NCBI GenBank assembly: GCA_964460665.1
Contig: CAYWSL010000005.1
Span: forward strand, 20,030-84,029
Source: K23-9 sp964460665
GTDB lineage: Bacteria; Planctomycetota; Planctomycetia; Pirellulales; Pirellulaceae
Direction of reading: 5' to 3'
Length of the DNA stretch: 64,000 nucleotides
Below, piece by piece: positions 42,654 to 51,900 of this stretch (within the stretch, counting starts at the first letter, position 1; every line of letters begins with the position of its first letter). The translations under genes and the position numbers were made by a program. The notes under the pieces were generated by a model that was not told the DNA's origin, did not search any database, and was given only the letters and a program-made list of their open reading frames with translations.

Positions 42654-44326
42654 GGTTTCAGTGTCGCTTTGACGGTGATCTTTTCTTCACCGCGTTTCGC
42701 TCGCACCGTTACTTCTTGACCTGCTTTCAAATCGGCAAGCGCGGCTTTCAATTCTTCAAACGAAGTCACCTTTTTGTCATTCACTTTGAAGATCACATCG
42801 CCAGCTTGCAAACCGGCTTCTTTTGCCGCGCTGTTGTCTTGCACGCGAGCGACCTTGCTGATCGTCAGGTCGCCTTTGTCACACGTCAAACCCAAGTAGC
42901 CGCGTGGTGCGTCTGGTTTCGGTGTATCTGTCTTTACCGCAGCATTCGGTGTATCTGTGTTTACCGCAGCATCGGCCTTCGCTGCCATCTTTTCAGACGC
43001 GTCAGCTTTCATCTTGCTATCTGCATCAGTTTTGTTTTCGCCGTCTGCATCGGCCTTCTTTTCAGCGTTTGCTCCCGCCTTCTTCGCTTTTGGCTCTGCT
43101 GGCAAGCGACCTTCGTTGACCACCGTGAAATCGCTGGTCAAGCCTTCTTTCATGAACGCAACTAAATCCTTCTTCTCTTGATCGGTCAATTCCAATTTCT
43201 TGACCTTGTCGCTAAGCCATTTGTTAGCGTGACCACCTTTGTTGTACCAGTCGACGACTTCTTCGAGTGTCTTTTGGCTTCCGTCGTGCATGTAAGGAGC
43301 GGACAGGGCGACGTTTCGCAAAGTTGGTGTTTTGAAGGCGCCGCGATCTTTGTCTTCATCTGTCACTTTAAAGCGACCCAAATCTGGGTTTTCACCTTCC
43401 ATACCCACACCCAAGTTGTGGTACTGCTCGTCGCTGAAGTTAGCGCCTGCATGACACTCAGCACACTTGGCTTTCTTGGCAAACAACTTCATGCCGCGAA
43501 CAGCCGATTCACTCATCGAGTGTTCCTTGGCGGCTGCTTTTATCGCGTCGTACTGATCTTGTTGATCCTCATCCAAGTCGTCCAAGTCATCTGCAAACAA
43601 CTGCTCGAACTTTTCGATCGGTTGATAGAAGTCATACGGAGCAGGTTGCGTGACGATCGTGCGTTCAAACGCGGCAATCGCTTTGCCGACGTTGTCGATG
43701 TTCACGCCGTCGTCAAAGATCTTGGCGAACTGGATTCGGTAAGCAGGGATGGCTTTCAGCGTCGCCACACATTTTTCGTGCGTGTTGCCCATTTCAATTG
43801 GGTTGGCGATTGGCCCCACCGCCTGGGCTTCCAACGAATCAGCGCGTCCATCCCAAAACTGAGCTTTGCTGACGATGCGGTTGTAAGAAACCGGCGAATT
43901 TCGATCGCCCTTTTGATCGTCGACTCCCACACCAAACTGCGTATCAAATCCAAACGCTTTGTCAGGGTGATGGCACGACGCGCACGACACCGTGTTGTCA
44001 CTTGAAAGGCGCTTGTCAAAGTACAGCTGGCGGCCCAGTTCGATCTTCGCCCGGGTCATCGGATTGTCTTCTGGGATGTAAAGATTGGCTTTGCCAGCGT
44101 CCAAACCCTTCGGAAGCTTCACCGTCAGCGTCTCGTGGTTCGCATCGTCATTCAACCATTTCTTGGTCGCAGCAACATTCAAGGGGCCTTTGCCAGGAAT
44201 GCCCGCGGTCAACGACGCATCTTCGCCAAGCGTCACGGCGTCAGCGGCAAAAAGGTTACCGGTAGCGACCGCGGCGAAAGCGATCGGCACGACAAAGCAA
44301 ATCAAAGAACGTAGTCGACGAAACAT
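42644..44326 (-). CDS. Dihaem cytochrome c peroxidase (MauG family) fused to a PDZ domain
   Basis: The 560-residue product has a signal peptide (residues 1-28) and two c-type haem sites, CASCH (115-119) and CAECH (288-292). The motif FWDGRADSLEAQAVGPIANP is typical of CcpA/MauG proteins. These reduce hydrogen peroxide with electrons from cytochrome or cupredoxin, or oxidise protein substrates. Residues ~405-470 are a low-complexity Lys/Ala/Asp linker. The last ~90 residues are a PDZ domain (RGYLGLTCDKGDLTISKVA, then GLQAGDVIFKVNDKKVTSF). PDZ fusion is unusual for this family and may recruit a partner. The gene stands alone, with a repeat array at each end. Confidence 0.92.
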   Translation of the reverse strand: MFRRLRSLICFVVPIAFAAVATGNLFAADAVTLGEDASLTAGIPGKGPLNVAATKKWLNDDANHETLTVKLPKGLDAGKANLYIPEDNPMTRAKIELGRQLYFDKRLSSDNTVSCASCHHPDKAFGFDTQFGVGVDDQKGDRNSPVSYNRIVSKAQFWDGRADSLEAQAVGPIANPIEMGNTHEKCVATLKAIPAYRIQFAKIFDDGVNIDNVGKAIAAFERTIVTQPAPYDFYQPIEKFEQLFADDLDDLDEDQQDQYDAIKAAAKEHSMSESAVRGMKLFAKKAKCAECHAGANFSDEQYHNLGVGMEGENPDLGRFKVTDEDKDRGAFKTPTLRNVALSAPYMHDGSQKTLEEVVDWYNKGGHANKWLSDKVKKLELTDQEKKDLVAFMKEGLTSDFTVVNEGRLPAEPKAKKAGANAEKKADADGENKTDADSKMKADASEKMAAKADAAVNTDTPNAAVKTDTPKPDAPRGYLGLTCDKGDLTISKVARVQDNSAAKEAGLQAGDVIFKVNDKKVTSFEELKAALADLKAGQEVTVRAKRGEEKITVKATLKPAS

Positions 44327-44393
44327 CTTCTATCTCGTGAAGTGGAATGGGTGAAAGTTCGCCCGAGAGTATAGCCAAGCGTCTACTCGGCGC

Positions 44394-44570
44394 CAGCGTT
44401 GGGTGGAAGCAGCGTTGGGTGGAANNNNNNNNNNNNNNNNNNNNNNNNNNNNNNNNNNNNNNNNNNNNNNNNNNNNNNNNNNNNNNNNNNNNNNNNNNNN
44501 NNNNNNNNNNNNNNNNNNNNNNNNCAGCGTTGGGTGGAAGCAGCGTTGGGTGGAATCAGCGTTCGGTGGA
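44394..44570. repeat. 16-base tandem repeat array with 100-N gap upstream of the peroxidase gene
   Basis: The unit CAGCGTTGGGTGGAAG is present twice left of the gap (44394-44424) and again right of it (44525-44555), followed by a degenerate copy CAGCGTTCGGTGGAG. The gap is 44425-44524. It lies 68 bases upstream of the start codon, so it may sit in or near the promoter. Confidence 0.88.
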
Positions 44571-44984
44571 GACGAAAAAGCACGTGACGCTTCACGACCA
44601 CCGCGACTGGTTGTCGTTTTTGCGAAGCAAATTTCTGCCCCAAAGCTGCGGATCTTCGCCGAATCCAAGCACGATGCGGTCGCTTTCATGTCTTGTGACC
44701 ATGGGGGAGCCAGGTTCCACCAAACTAATGCCACTAAATCCTCGTTCCCGTAGGCCGCGTGGCGCGTAAGCGGCCGGGCCTGATGCGTTTTTGCCCGGCG
44801 TCTTAAGGCACACCGATTGAGCTGCCTTTTGCGAATTGCTGGCGATTTTCCGCTGGCGCGACAATCGTATTCCGCCGACTTGAACTAGTTAGGGCCAATT
44901 CGATCGTTTTCGCGCCATCGCGTGACAGTTCTCTGGCCTGGGTAGAAGTTCACTGCTGACCTCTTTTTTTACTGTTAAGCCGCT
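44571..44984. other. Intergenic region upstream of hflK
   Basis: No coding frame was supported. Two hairpin-like elements lie at 44753-44775 (GGCCGC / GCGGCC) and 44774-44798 (CCGGGC / GCCCGG). They may be REP-like. The promoter of hflKC should be in the last ~100 bases; ACTGTTAAGCCGCT precedes the ATG, without an obvious ribosome binding site. Confidence 0.4.
44753..44798. repeat. Two adjacent palindromes (REP-like)
   Basis: GGCCGC (44753-44758) pairs with GCGGCC (44770-44775), and CCGGGC (44774-44779) with GCCCGG (44793-44798). The GCGTAAGCGG inside also occurs at the end of rpsT (14880) and in similar form near 41967. Confidence 0.4.
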
Positions 44985-46067
44985 ATGTCCAACTTTATCC
45001 GCGAACTGGCGCGTCGCGTCGCCGACGGCCCTGGATCAGGCCAAGCGTCCGGCAAAGCTATCAATTTGCCGCTTATTGGCATGCTCTTTGCGATCGGGCT
45101 GATGCTGCTGTATTCGATGTTTTATCGCGTCGATGCTAGCGACCAAGGAATCGTACTTCGATTCGGCAAACACCAGCGGACGGTCGAACCTGGCCTGCAA
45201 ATGAAACTGCCCTGGCCGATCGAGACGGTTTACAACGTTCCCGTTCGGCGGATTCAGACCTTGGAGTTCGGATTCCAGACCGTTTCGGCGGGCCGTGTAA
45301 CATCGTACGCGTCAAAGAACAGCCGGATGACCGACGTCGCCGACATGCTGACCGGTGACTTGAATTTGGCGCATGTAGAGTGGATTGTTCAGTACCGAAT
45401 TCAAGACGCGTATCAGTCGCTATTCAAGGTCGGAACCGGCGAAGGTGCGTTCTGGGAAACGATGCGCAGTAACGATGTGAACCCAGCAATCCCCGACACG
45501 ATTCAAGACGTTTCGGAAACGGTGATGCGGAAACTGGTCGGTGACCGTAGCGTGGATGCTGTGCTGACAATGGGCCGCGAAGAGATCGCTTCGGAAGCCA
45601 AACGCGAAATCCAGGCGATGTTGGATAGTTTTGAAACCGGCGTCGAAATCATCACGGTCAAACTACAAACAACTTCGCCACCCGAACCGGTCAAGGACGC
45701 GTTCCAGGACGTGAACCGCGCTCGCCAAAACAAAGAACGCGTCGTCAACGAAGCCGAAGGCGAACGCAACCGACAAATTCCAGCGGCACGTGGTAAACGC
45801 GACCAAATGATCTCCGAAGCCGAAGGCTATCGCGAAATGGTGATCAAAGAAACGACCGGTTTGGTCAGAGCCTACAACGCGAAACTGGCTGAGTACGAAA
45901 AGGCACCTGAAATAACCAAGCAACGTCTGTACTTGGAAGCGATGGAGGAAGTGCTTGGGTCGGTTGGATCGAAGACCATTATCGACGAATCGGTCAACCG
46001 CATGCTACCGATTCTGAACTTGAACAACGACGCTCCGGCGAACAACCCACTGCGAGGACAACGATAA
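44985..46067 (+). CDS. hflK: FtsH protease modulator HflK
   Basis: The 360-residue SPFH/stomatin-family protein has one N-terminal membrane helix (LPLIGMLFAIGLMLLYSMFY, ~residues 28-47). Then comes the SPFH core (DQGIVLRFGKHQRTVEPGLQ, MKLPWPIETVYNVPVRRIQT). A long helical part follows, with NEAEGERNRQIPAARGKRDQ. HflK and HflC assemble into a large periplasm-facing cage around the FtsH protease. The stop and the hflC start overlap (TAATG), so the pair is translationally coupled. It lacks the Gly/Pro-rich N-terminal tail of enterobacterial HflK. FtsH is not in the window. Confidence 0.95.
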   Translation: MSNFIRELARRVADGPGSGQASGKAINLPLIGMLFAIGLMLLYSMFYRVDASDQGIVLRFGKHQRTVEPGLQMKLPWPIETVYNVPVRRIQTLEFGFQTVSAGRVTSYASKNSRMTDVADMLTGDLNLAHVEWIVQYRIQDAYQSLFKVGTGEGAFWETMRSNDVNPAIPDTIQDVSETVMRKLVGDRSVDAVLTMGREEIASEAKREIQAMLDSFETGVEIITVKLQTTSPPEPVKDAFQDVNRARQNKERVVNEAEGERNRQIPAARGKRDQMISEAEGYREMVIKETTGLVRAYNAKLAEYEKAPEITKQRLYLEAMEEVLGSVGSKTIIDESVNRMLPILNLNNDAPANNPLRGQR

Positions 46068-47056
46068 TGAAGTGGAAAATTTACGCCGGCTTACTGCTGC
46101 TGCTTTGCGCCACGATCCTGCTTTACTGCGTCACCTTCGTTGTCAACGAAGGCAAGCAAGCCGTGATTACTCAGTTTGGTCGCCCGGTCAGATTCGTATC
46201 GGATCCCGGAATCAATTGGCGTGTCCCAGCGATCCAATCGATCACGTACTTGGACAAGAAGCTACTGCCCTGGGACGGGGCTCCGGAAAACATGCAGACG
46301 CGTGACAAGAAACGGATCTTTGTTGATTGCTGGGCACGCTGGCGAATCGTCGACTTGGAAACGTTTTACACCAACGTACGGTCCGAGCAAAAAGGGCAAA
46401 AAATCTTAGACGATATCGTGGACTCTGCCGTTCGTGATGTGATCGCACGCAACAACTTGATCGACTTGGTCCGGACAACCAACGAAAAACTGGTCTACGA
46501 AACGGAAGAACTAGAACGCAGCGCAACCGCGCGTGACACAGTCACCACAGGGCGTGAGAAGATCGAAAAAGAAATCTTGCGGGTCGCCAGCGTCGACTTG
46601 AAAGATCGCTATGGAATCGAACTGACCGCGGTGCATATCAAACGTGTGAAGTACAACGACCGTGTTCGCGACACCGTTTACGAACGAATGCGCAGCGAAC
46701 GTCAACGCGTTGCTCAGTTATTTCAATCCGAAGCACAGGAAGACGGCAACAAGATCAATGGATTGACGAAGAAGGAATTGGACGAGATCGATGGCGAGAT
46801 GAAGCAGCGCAGCACGGAAATTCGTGGTCTGGCTGACGCCGAAGTGATCAAGATGACCGCCGAAGCGTACGGCAAGGATCCAGAGTTCTACGAATTCATG
46901 CAGCGGCTGGAAATGTACAAGATGGCGTTGAAATCAGATACGAATTTGATCCTGTCAACCGATAGCGATCTGTTTCGATTGCTAAAAACAACCAGCCCAA
47001 GACCGCCCGCTGCTCCTCCGGCTATGGAAGCCGAGGAAAAGGCGGAAAACGAGTAG
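46067..47056 (+). CDS. hflC: FtsH protease modulator HflC
   Basis: The 329-residue partner of HflK has an N-terminal membrane helix (residues 5-24), then NEGKQAVITQFGRPVRFVSD and LETFYTNVRSEQKGQKILDD, characteristic of HflC. The C-terminal helical region has ADAEVIKMTAEAYGKDPEFY, the HflC signature. It would cap the FtsH-HflKC complex and restrain degradation of membrane proteins. A hairpin (AGGGC-TCAC-GCCCT, 47066-47079) lies 9 bases after the stop. Confidence 0.95.
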   Translation: MKWKIYAGLLLLLCATILLYCVTFVVNEGKQAVITQFGRPVRFVSDPGINWRVPAIQSITYLDKKLLPWDGAPENMQTRDKKRIFVDCWARWRIVDLETFYTNVRSEQKGQKILDDIVDSAVRDVIARNNLIDLVRTTNEKLVYETEELERSATARDTVTTGREKIEKEILRVASVDLKDRYGIELTAVHIKRVKYNDRVRDTVYERMRSERQRVAQLFQSEAQEDGNKINGLTKKELDEIDGEMKQRSTEIRGLADAEVIKMTAEAYGKDPEFYEFMQRLEMYKMALKSDTNLILSTDSDLFRLLKTTSPRPPAAPPAMEAEEKAENE

Positions 47057-47065
47057 CAGGAGTGA

Positions 47066-47079
47066 AGGGCTCACGCCCT
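47066..47079. terminator. Short GC hairpin between hflC and the deacetylase gene
   Basis: AGGGC and GCCCT pair around TCAC. No T-run follows. The element GGGCTCACGCCCTGCCGCTA resembles GGGCTTGCGGCCTACCGCTA at 2131, so it may be a dispersed palindrome that also stops transcription. Confidence 0.4.
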
Positions 47080-47102
47080 GCCGCTAACCAAACAGTAACT
47101 TC

Positions 47103-47846
47103 CTAGATCAAATCTCTTAGCGATGTCATCGCCAAGGGTTCTTTCGTTGCGAATGGTTCGCCGTATTGACGGTTGATTAGCTTGCCCCAGTAGGCGGCAT
47201 CGTCGCGAATTCGGTCGATCATCGTGGGTGGCTCGGTAGGACGGCCGGTGATGAATTGACTTTCGTAGCACATCACCGATCGCCGCTTGGCTTCCCACTG
47301 CTCGCTGATGTCCACGATCCAACTTGGCTGCACGGCCAGTCGCAAGTGAATGCAGAAATAATAATACAGCCGCTCGGGATGGAACCGCTCGCCAGGCATG
47401 TCCGTCTTGCTTAGCTTGGACCAAAAACGCGCCGCTTCGATCAGATCGGTCGCGACGACGTGATCTGGATGAGCGTCGTCCCAGTAGGGGGCGAAGATCC
47501 AGCGTGGGCGTAGCATCCGAAAGTAGCTTGCGATCAATTCGCGAGCTTCCAGCGTGTGCTGCAGTTTTCGATTGACCAAGCCCGCGTTGCCGCGCCACGT
47601 CAATCCTAGCTCCGCGGTGGCCTTGTCCGTTTCTTCGCGGCGAAGCGCTTCGCTGCCATGCGGAGTTGGCTCGCCGGTGGTCAAGTCCAACACGCCGACT
47701 CGCCAGCCGGATTGGATCATCCGCGCGATCGTGCCGCCCATGCCAAGTTCTGCGTCGTCCGGATGCGGCGCGACCACCAGCATGTCCAACGGCTGAACGT
47801 CCATGATCTCAGCCGGTGGGCCGGTAAAAACTCTCACATCACTCAT
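47103..47846 (-). CDS. PIG-L family deacetylase, BshB1-like
   Basis: The 247-residue product (ATG 47846) has the zinc-dependent GlcNAc deacetylase signature APHPDDAELGMGG (His28, Asp30, Asp31) and a second metal motif WDDAHPDHVVATDLIEAARF. It would de-N-acetylate a sugar-containing thiol precursor (as BshB1 does in bacillithiol synthesis) or a lipid or surface sugar. It is the last gene of a long minus-strand operon, starting 4 bases after the stop of the cyclase-like gene. In this context it might act on an envelope component. Confidence 0.88.
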   Translation of the reverse strand: MSDVRVFTGPPAEIMDVQPLDMLVVAPHPDDAELGMGGTIARMIQSGWRVGVLDLTTGEPTPHGSEALRREETDKATAELGLTWRGNAGLVNRKLQHTLEARELIASYFRMLRPRWIFAPYWDDAHPDHVVATDLIEAARFWSKLSKTDMPGERFHPERLYYYFCIHLRLAVQPSWIVDISEQWEAKRRSVMCYESQFITGRPTEPPTMIDRIRDDAAYWGKLINRQYGEPFATKEPLAMTSLRDLI

Positions 47847-47850
47847 CGGG

Positions 47851-48975
47851 CTATCGCTGATAGATTGGCAAATAGTGGTAACGAACACTTAGGCTAAGGA
47901 TCGAAAGCGAAGTCGAATAGACCCGACCGATATTCTTTTCTTCGCTGCCGCGTGCCAGCCATGACCCACGTGGTTCTTGAATGTCCAGCAACAGGCTGGG
48001 CACCACCGTATCGGCTCGCTTAGCGTATTGGCCACCTGCCTGATGCATTCCTTGTGCGTAGTAGTAAAGGCCATAGTGAAAGAAACGTTCTCGCGTTCGC
48101 GGTGGATGCTGCAGCAACCATTCGGCCGCTCCTTTGACCATCGGCGATTCGTACTGGCCGCAAACTTGCATCGCCAATAGTCCGGCGGACGTCATCGTGA
48201 ACGAAGGGTGATGATGTCCGGGTGTGTAACTGAATCCACCTACTTGTTGTTCGCCACGCGCATTGCTTGGTGCGGTGTACGAATTCTGTAGGTACTCGAT
48301 CGCATTGTCGATCGCCGACGCAGGAACGTCCAAGCCATCGTTCTTGGCAGAACGCAATGCCATCAGTTGCCATACCGAAACCGATAAATCCGAATCGCTG
48401 GCAGTGGGCGTGTATCGCCAACCGCCAGCAAGTTTCAACGACTTACGGACATCTTGCGCGGCCAAGATCAGCTTGATCGCTTTTTCAAGCGAATGATGAA
48501 TGCGTTTGTTCTGTTCTTGCGTTGCTCCCATGCCCAGCATTTCGGTCAACATCAACGTGATGATCCCGTGGCCATACATTCGCGACCCGTCGACTTTTCC
48601 AAAGTAGCCCTGCGCGTCTTGATTTCGCGCGTCCAATACGAAATCGATTGCTTGCGACATCCGCAGAGACGCTTCGTTATACGCGCCGGGTTCGATCCCG
48701 ACCGACGCCATTGCCATGATCGCAAGTGCCGTCATCGCCACGTCGTGACCGCGATCCACGATCGCGCCGTTTCCACGAGCGGCGGACACAAGGTACTTCA
48801 CACCGTTCTTGATCGCTTGATCAACGTCGTCGTCCACGTACAAGTTGGACAATTCCAATTCATCGGCGCGTAGTCGTGGCAACAAACCGGATGGTCCGTT
48901 AAGCGCTGCGATGCCTTTCACAGCCGCGCCTCCCAAGATCGCTTGAAGGCACGTTCGTCGTGAGTAAGAAGTCAT
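47851..48975 (-). CDS. Prenyltransferase/squalene-cyclase fold protein with TAT-like leader
   Basis: The 374-residue protein starts MTSYSRRTCLQAILGGAAVK, a twin-arginine-like leader. The rest is an alpha/alpha barrel of the terpenoid cyclase/prenyltransferase repeat type: alternating helices with 'GGWRYTPT', 'GGFSYTPGHHHPSFTMTSAG' and 'GSWLARGSEE', matching the QxxxGxW-like turns of squalene cyclases. The acid DxDD motif of real cyclases is not present in canonical form (ASDSDLS is the nearest), so enzymatic cyclisation is doubtful. Many planctomycetes carry such proteins next to MoxR/BatA-type genes; the function is unknown. Its ATG overlaps the stop of the giant coiled-coil gene (TAATG). 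Confidence 0.82.
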   Translation of the reverse strand: MTSYSRRTCLQAILGGAAVKGIAALNGPSGLLPRLRADELELSNLYVDDDVDQAIKNGVKYLVSAARGNGAIVDRGHDVAMTALAIMAMASVGIEPGAYNEASLRMSQAIDFVLDARNQDAQGYFGKVDGSRMYGHGIITLMLTEMLGMGATQEQNKRIHHSLEKAIKLILAAQDVRKSLKLAGGWRYTPTASDSDLSVSVWQLMALRSAKNDGLDVPASAIDNAIEYLQNSYTAPSNARGEQQVGGFSYTPGHHHPSFTMTSAGLLAMQVCGQYESPMVKGAAEWLLQHPPRTRERFFHYGLYYYAQGMHQAGGQYAKRADTVVPSLLLDIQEPRGSWLARGSEEKNIGRVYSTSLSILSLSVRYHYLPIYQR

Positions 48976-51900
48976 TACTGATCCTTCTTTCCGGCGCGTT
49001 CGGCCAGTGCGCGGAAATACGCTTGAACTTCACGCCGATACTGTGGTGCGACGCGCGTCGCGCGACTCTCGGTCGCATCGTTCGTTTTTCGCTGTCGTAG
49101 CTGTCCCCACTGACCAGATTCACCACCAGCGAATTTGGGTAACACCCCGTAATCCTCGTTGTCGCCTAAGCCTGGGTCGCCTTCGCTGGTTTCACCCTCT
49201 GTACCGGGCTGGCCTTGTTGTGCCTGTTGTTCTCCCTGCTTTCCTTGCTGCTGTTGCTGTCCTGGTTGCATTTGCTGCTGACGTTGCTTGGCCGCTTGCT
49301 GTTGCTGCTGGTCAAGCATGTTGGAAAGGGTCGGCGAGGCTTCCCCAGCGGTTTGCCCAGAGGGTTGCTGACCAGATTGTTGGCCCTGTTGCTGCTGACC
49401 GGATTGTTGCCCCTGCTGCTGTTGACCTTGCTGGCCCTGCTGTGACTCGCCTTGTTGTCCTTGCTGATCGCCTTGTTGGCCCTGTTGTTCTTGGCCCTGT
49501 TGTTGCTGACTTTGCTGAGCCTGTTTTTCTGAAGCGGCAATGGAGCGATCTAATTCGTCCAATGTCTGCGCAAGTTGCTTCGCCTGGCCTTGCTGCTGCT
49601 GTCCAGATTGTTGGCCCTGTTGTTGCTGTCCTTGTTGCTGTTGGCCCTGTTGTTGCTGTTGGCCTTGTTGCTGTTGGCCCTGTTGTTGCTGACCTTGTTG
49701 TTGCTGTTGGCCTTGTTGNNNNNNNNNNNNNNNNNNNNNNNNNNNNNNNNNNNNNNNNNNNNNNNNNNNNNNNNNNNNNNNNNNNNNNNNNNNNNNNNNN
49801 NNNNNNNNNNNNNNNNNNCCTTGTTGCTGCTGGCCTTGTTGCTGTTGGCCTTGTTGCTCCTGACCCTGTTGTTGCTGGCCCTGTTGTTGTTGGCTTTGAT
49901 CGCCCTGCATTTCTTTTAGCATTTCGGCCAACTTTTGCGCCTCTTTACCAATCTCTTCAGCGGCTTCGCCAACTTGCTGTTCGGCACTTCCTGATTTTGC
50001 TGCGTCTTCAGCAGCATCTTCCAGTGCCTGCTTGGCTTGCTGCCCTTCTTGTAGGCCATTCTCCTGAATCGACTCAGCCGCCTTCTGTAACTGCTGGGCC
50101 AATTCCTGTTGCCCCAGTCGTTGTTCGTGCCGCGCGGCCCGCGCCACTTGCTCGCTTGCCTCGTCGACATTCTCATTAATCTGTTGCTGCTGGTTAGCAA
50201 AATTCTGAGCCTGATCCTGAGGCGTGTTCAGCTCATCCGAGTTCGGAATCTCTTTTGCCAGTTCAGAAAGCTCTTTTTGAATCTGTTCTAGCTGCTTGGC
50301 GGCCTTCTTGGCGGCTTCTTCAGCAAGTTGGCCAGCAGGGTTGGGGCGGTCTAAGTTTGCTTTCTTTTCTTTTCGTAGCTCACGACTACGCTGCTCACTG
50401 GCTTTATTTTGCTCTTTCGCAAATTCACGCGACTCCCGTGCGGCCTGTTCCGCTTTGTCGGCATTCTGTTCGCGCTGTTTCAACTGTTCGACCTGCTTTT
50501 CAAGCCACGATTCAGGCTTTTTACTTTTCTTAAGCTGGTCCTCGGCCCGCTGTCTCGCATTCTGTGCGTCACGCTTGGCGCGTTGCGCTTGACTGATTCG
50601 ACGGTTGGCTTCTTGCTCTTGTCGCGACCATTCCTGGCGATCACGATCAGCATCACGGATCATTTCGTTTTGTAGCAGCCGTGCCTTCGTCTCCATCGAT
50701 CGTTCAGCAGCCGCCCTGGCGCGATCATTGTTGCCATGAACATCCTCTCGAGAAGCCTTTTCGGACTGTTGCTTAGCCTGATCGATTGCCTTATTTGCAT
50801 CGGCGATGGCCTGCTTCATTTCTTGAGCGGCTTGTCGCATTTCGTTGGTCAGCGCGTTTTCGCCGCCCATTTCGCTTGCCTTTTTGGTGGCTTGTTCAAT
50901 GGCCTTTGCCGCTTGTTCGACCTTTTCCTTTGTTTCCTGATCATTCGCCCAGCCAGCTGCATCACGAGTCGTCTTGAGCGCACGATCCTTGACCGATGCC
51001 GCTCGTCGCGACAGTTCTTCCATCTTTTTGGCGACCCTACGTTTCTCTTCTTGCATCACAGCATCGGACCGCTCCAACGAACGATTCACTTCACGTTCGT
51101 CTTGCTCGGATTGCTCCAGCGATTTTTGCGCGGCGTCGGCAGCGTCCTTCGAAATATCGGATAGTTCCTCCTGCATCGGCTCGTTTCGCTGCAGCTCCTG
51201 TTCCAGCTGCTTGAGCAACTCTTTTGGGTCACTGTTGGCGGCATTCGCCATCTTCTCAGCTTGGTCGTAACGCTGTTCTAATTCGCGATCGATCTGCAAT
51301 TGCTCTTCGGTACGACGAAGCTCTTCACGCGACTCGGCAACATCTTCGCCGTTCTGTACTTTTTCAAAGTGGTCTGCGGTCTTGTCTAGCGTTTCCTTCA
51401 TTTGCTCTAGCGCCTGCTCAGCCTCTTCCATCGCTTTCTCGCGTTGCTGGCTCTCGTCTGCTTCAGCTGCCTTCTTCATCGCTTCCTTGGCTTTGTCGGT
51501 TGCATCTTGAATTGATGCAGCGGCGGCGTCCGCATCGCGTGCTAGTTCGCGTTCTTGCTGGTCGGTCAGGTCAGCCGTGTTGGCTTTATCGATCAACGAC
51601 TGAACCGTTTCCTGGGCAGCTTCTTCGGCCTTTTCCTGTTCTTCGGCAAGCTCCTGAGCGGTTTCTTTTTCATTATCAGTTCGCTGCTCGGTGCGTTGCT
51701 TCGCTTCTTCTGCTTTCTTAGCAGCTTCGCGCGCTTGTTCGGCTAGGGTCAAAACGTATCGCAAGATCGTTGCCCGGGCGGCTTCTTCGTGTGGCTCTAG
51801 CGCGGTCAAGCTGTTCGCCATCTGACGAGTCACTTTTTCTAGTGGCATCGCGGCGGACGAAGGTCCTTTGGAGTCCCAGCGGCGGCGCGTGATCAATCTA

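Noticed and set aside
43178..44005. Plus-strand frame of 275 codons
   Set aside because: Antisense to the dihaem peroxidase, no recognisable motif.
32444..44570. Possible CRISPR arrays at the repeat/N regions
   Set aside because: The units are 7-22 bases long and directly adjacent, with no unique spacers and no cas genes; these are minisatellites.
49007..50179. Plus-strand open frame of about 390 codons with Leu/Val-rich repeats
   Set aside because: It lies opposite the Gln-rich tract of the coiled-coil protein and merely reflects its repetitive codons.
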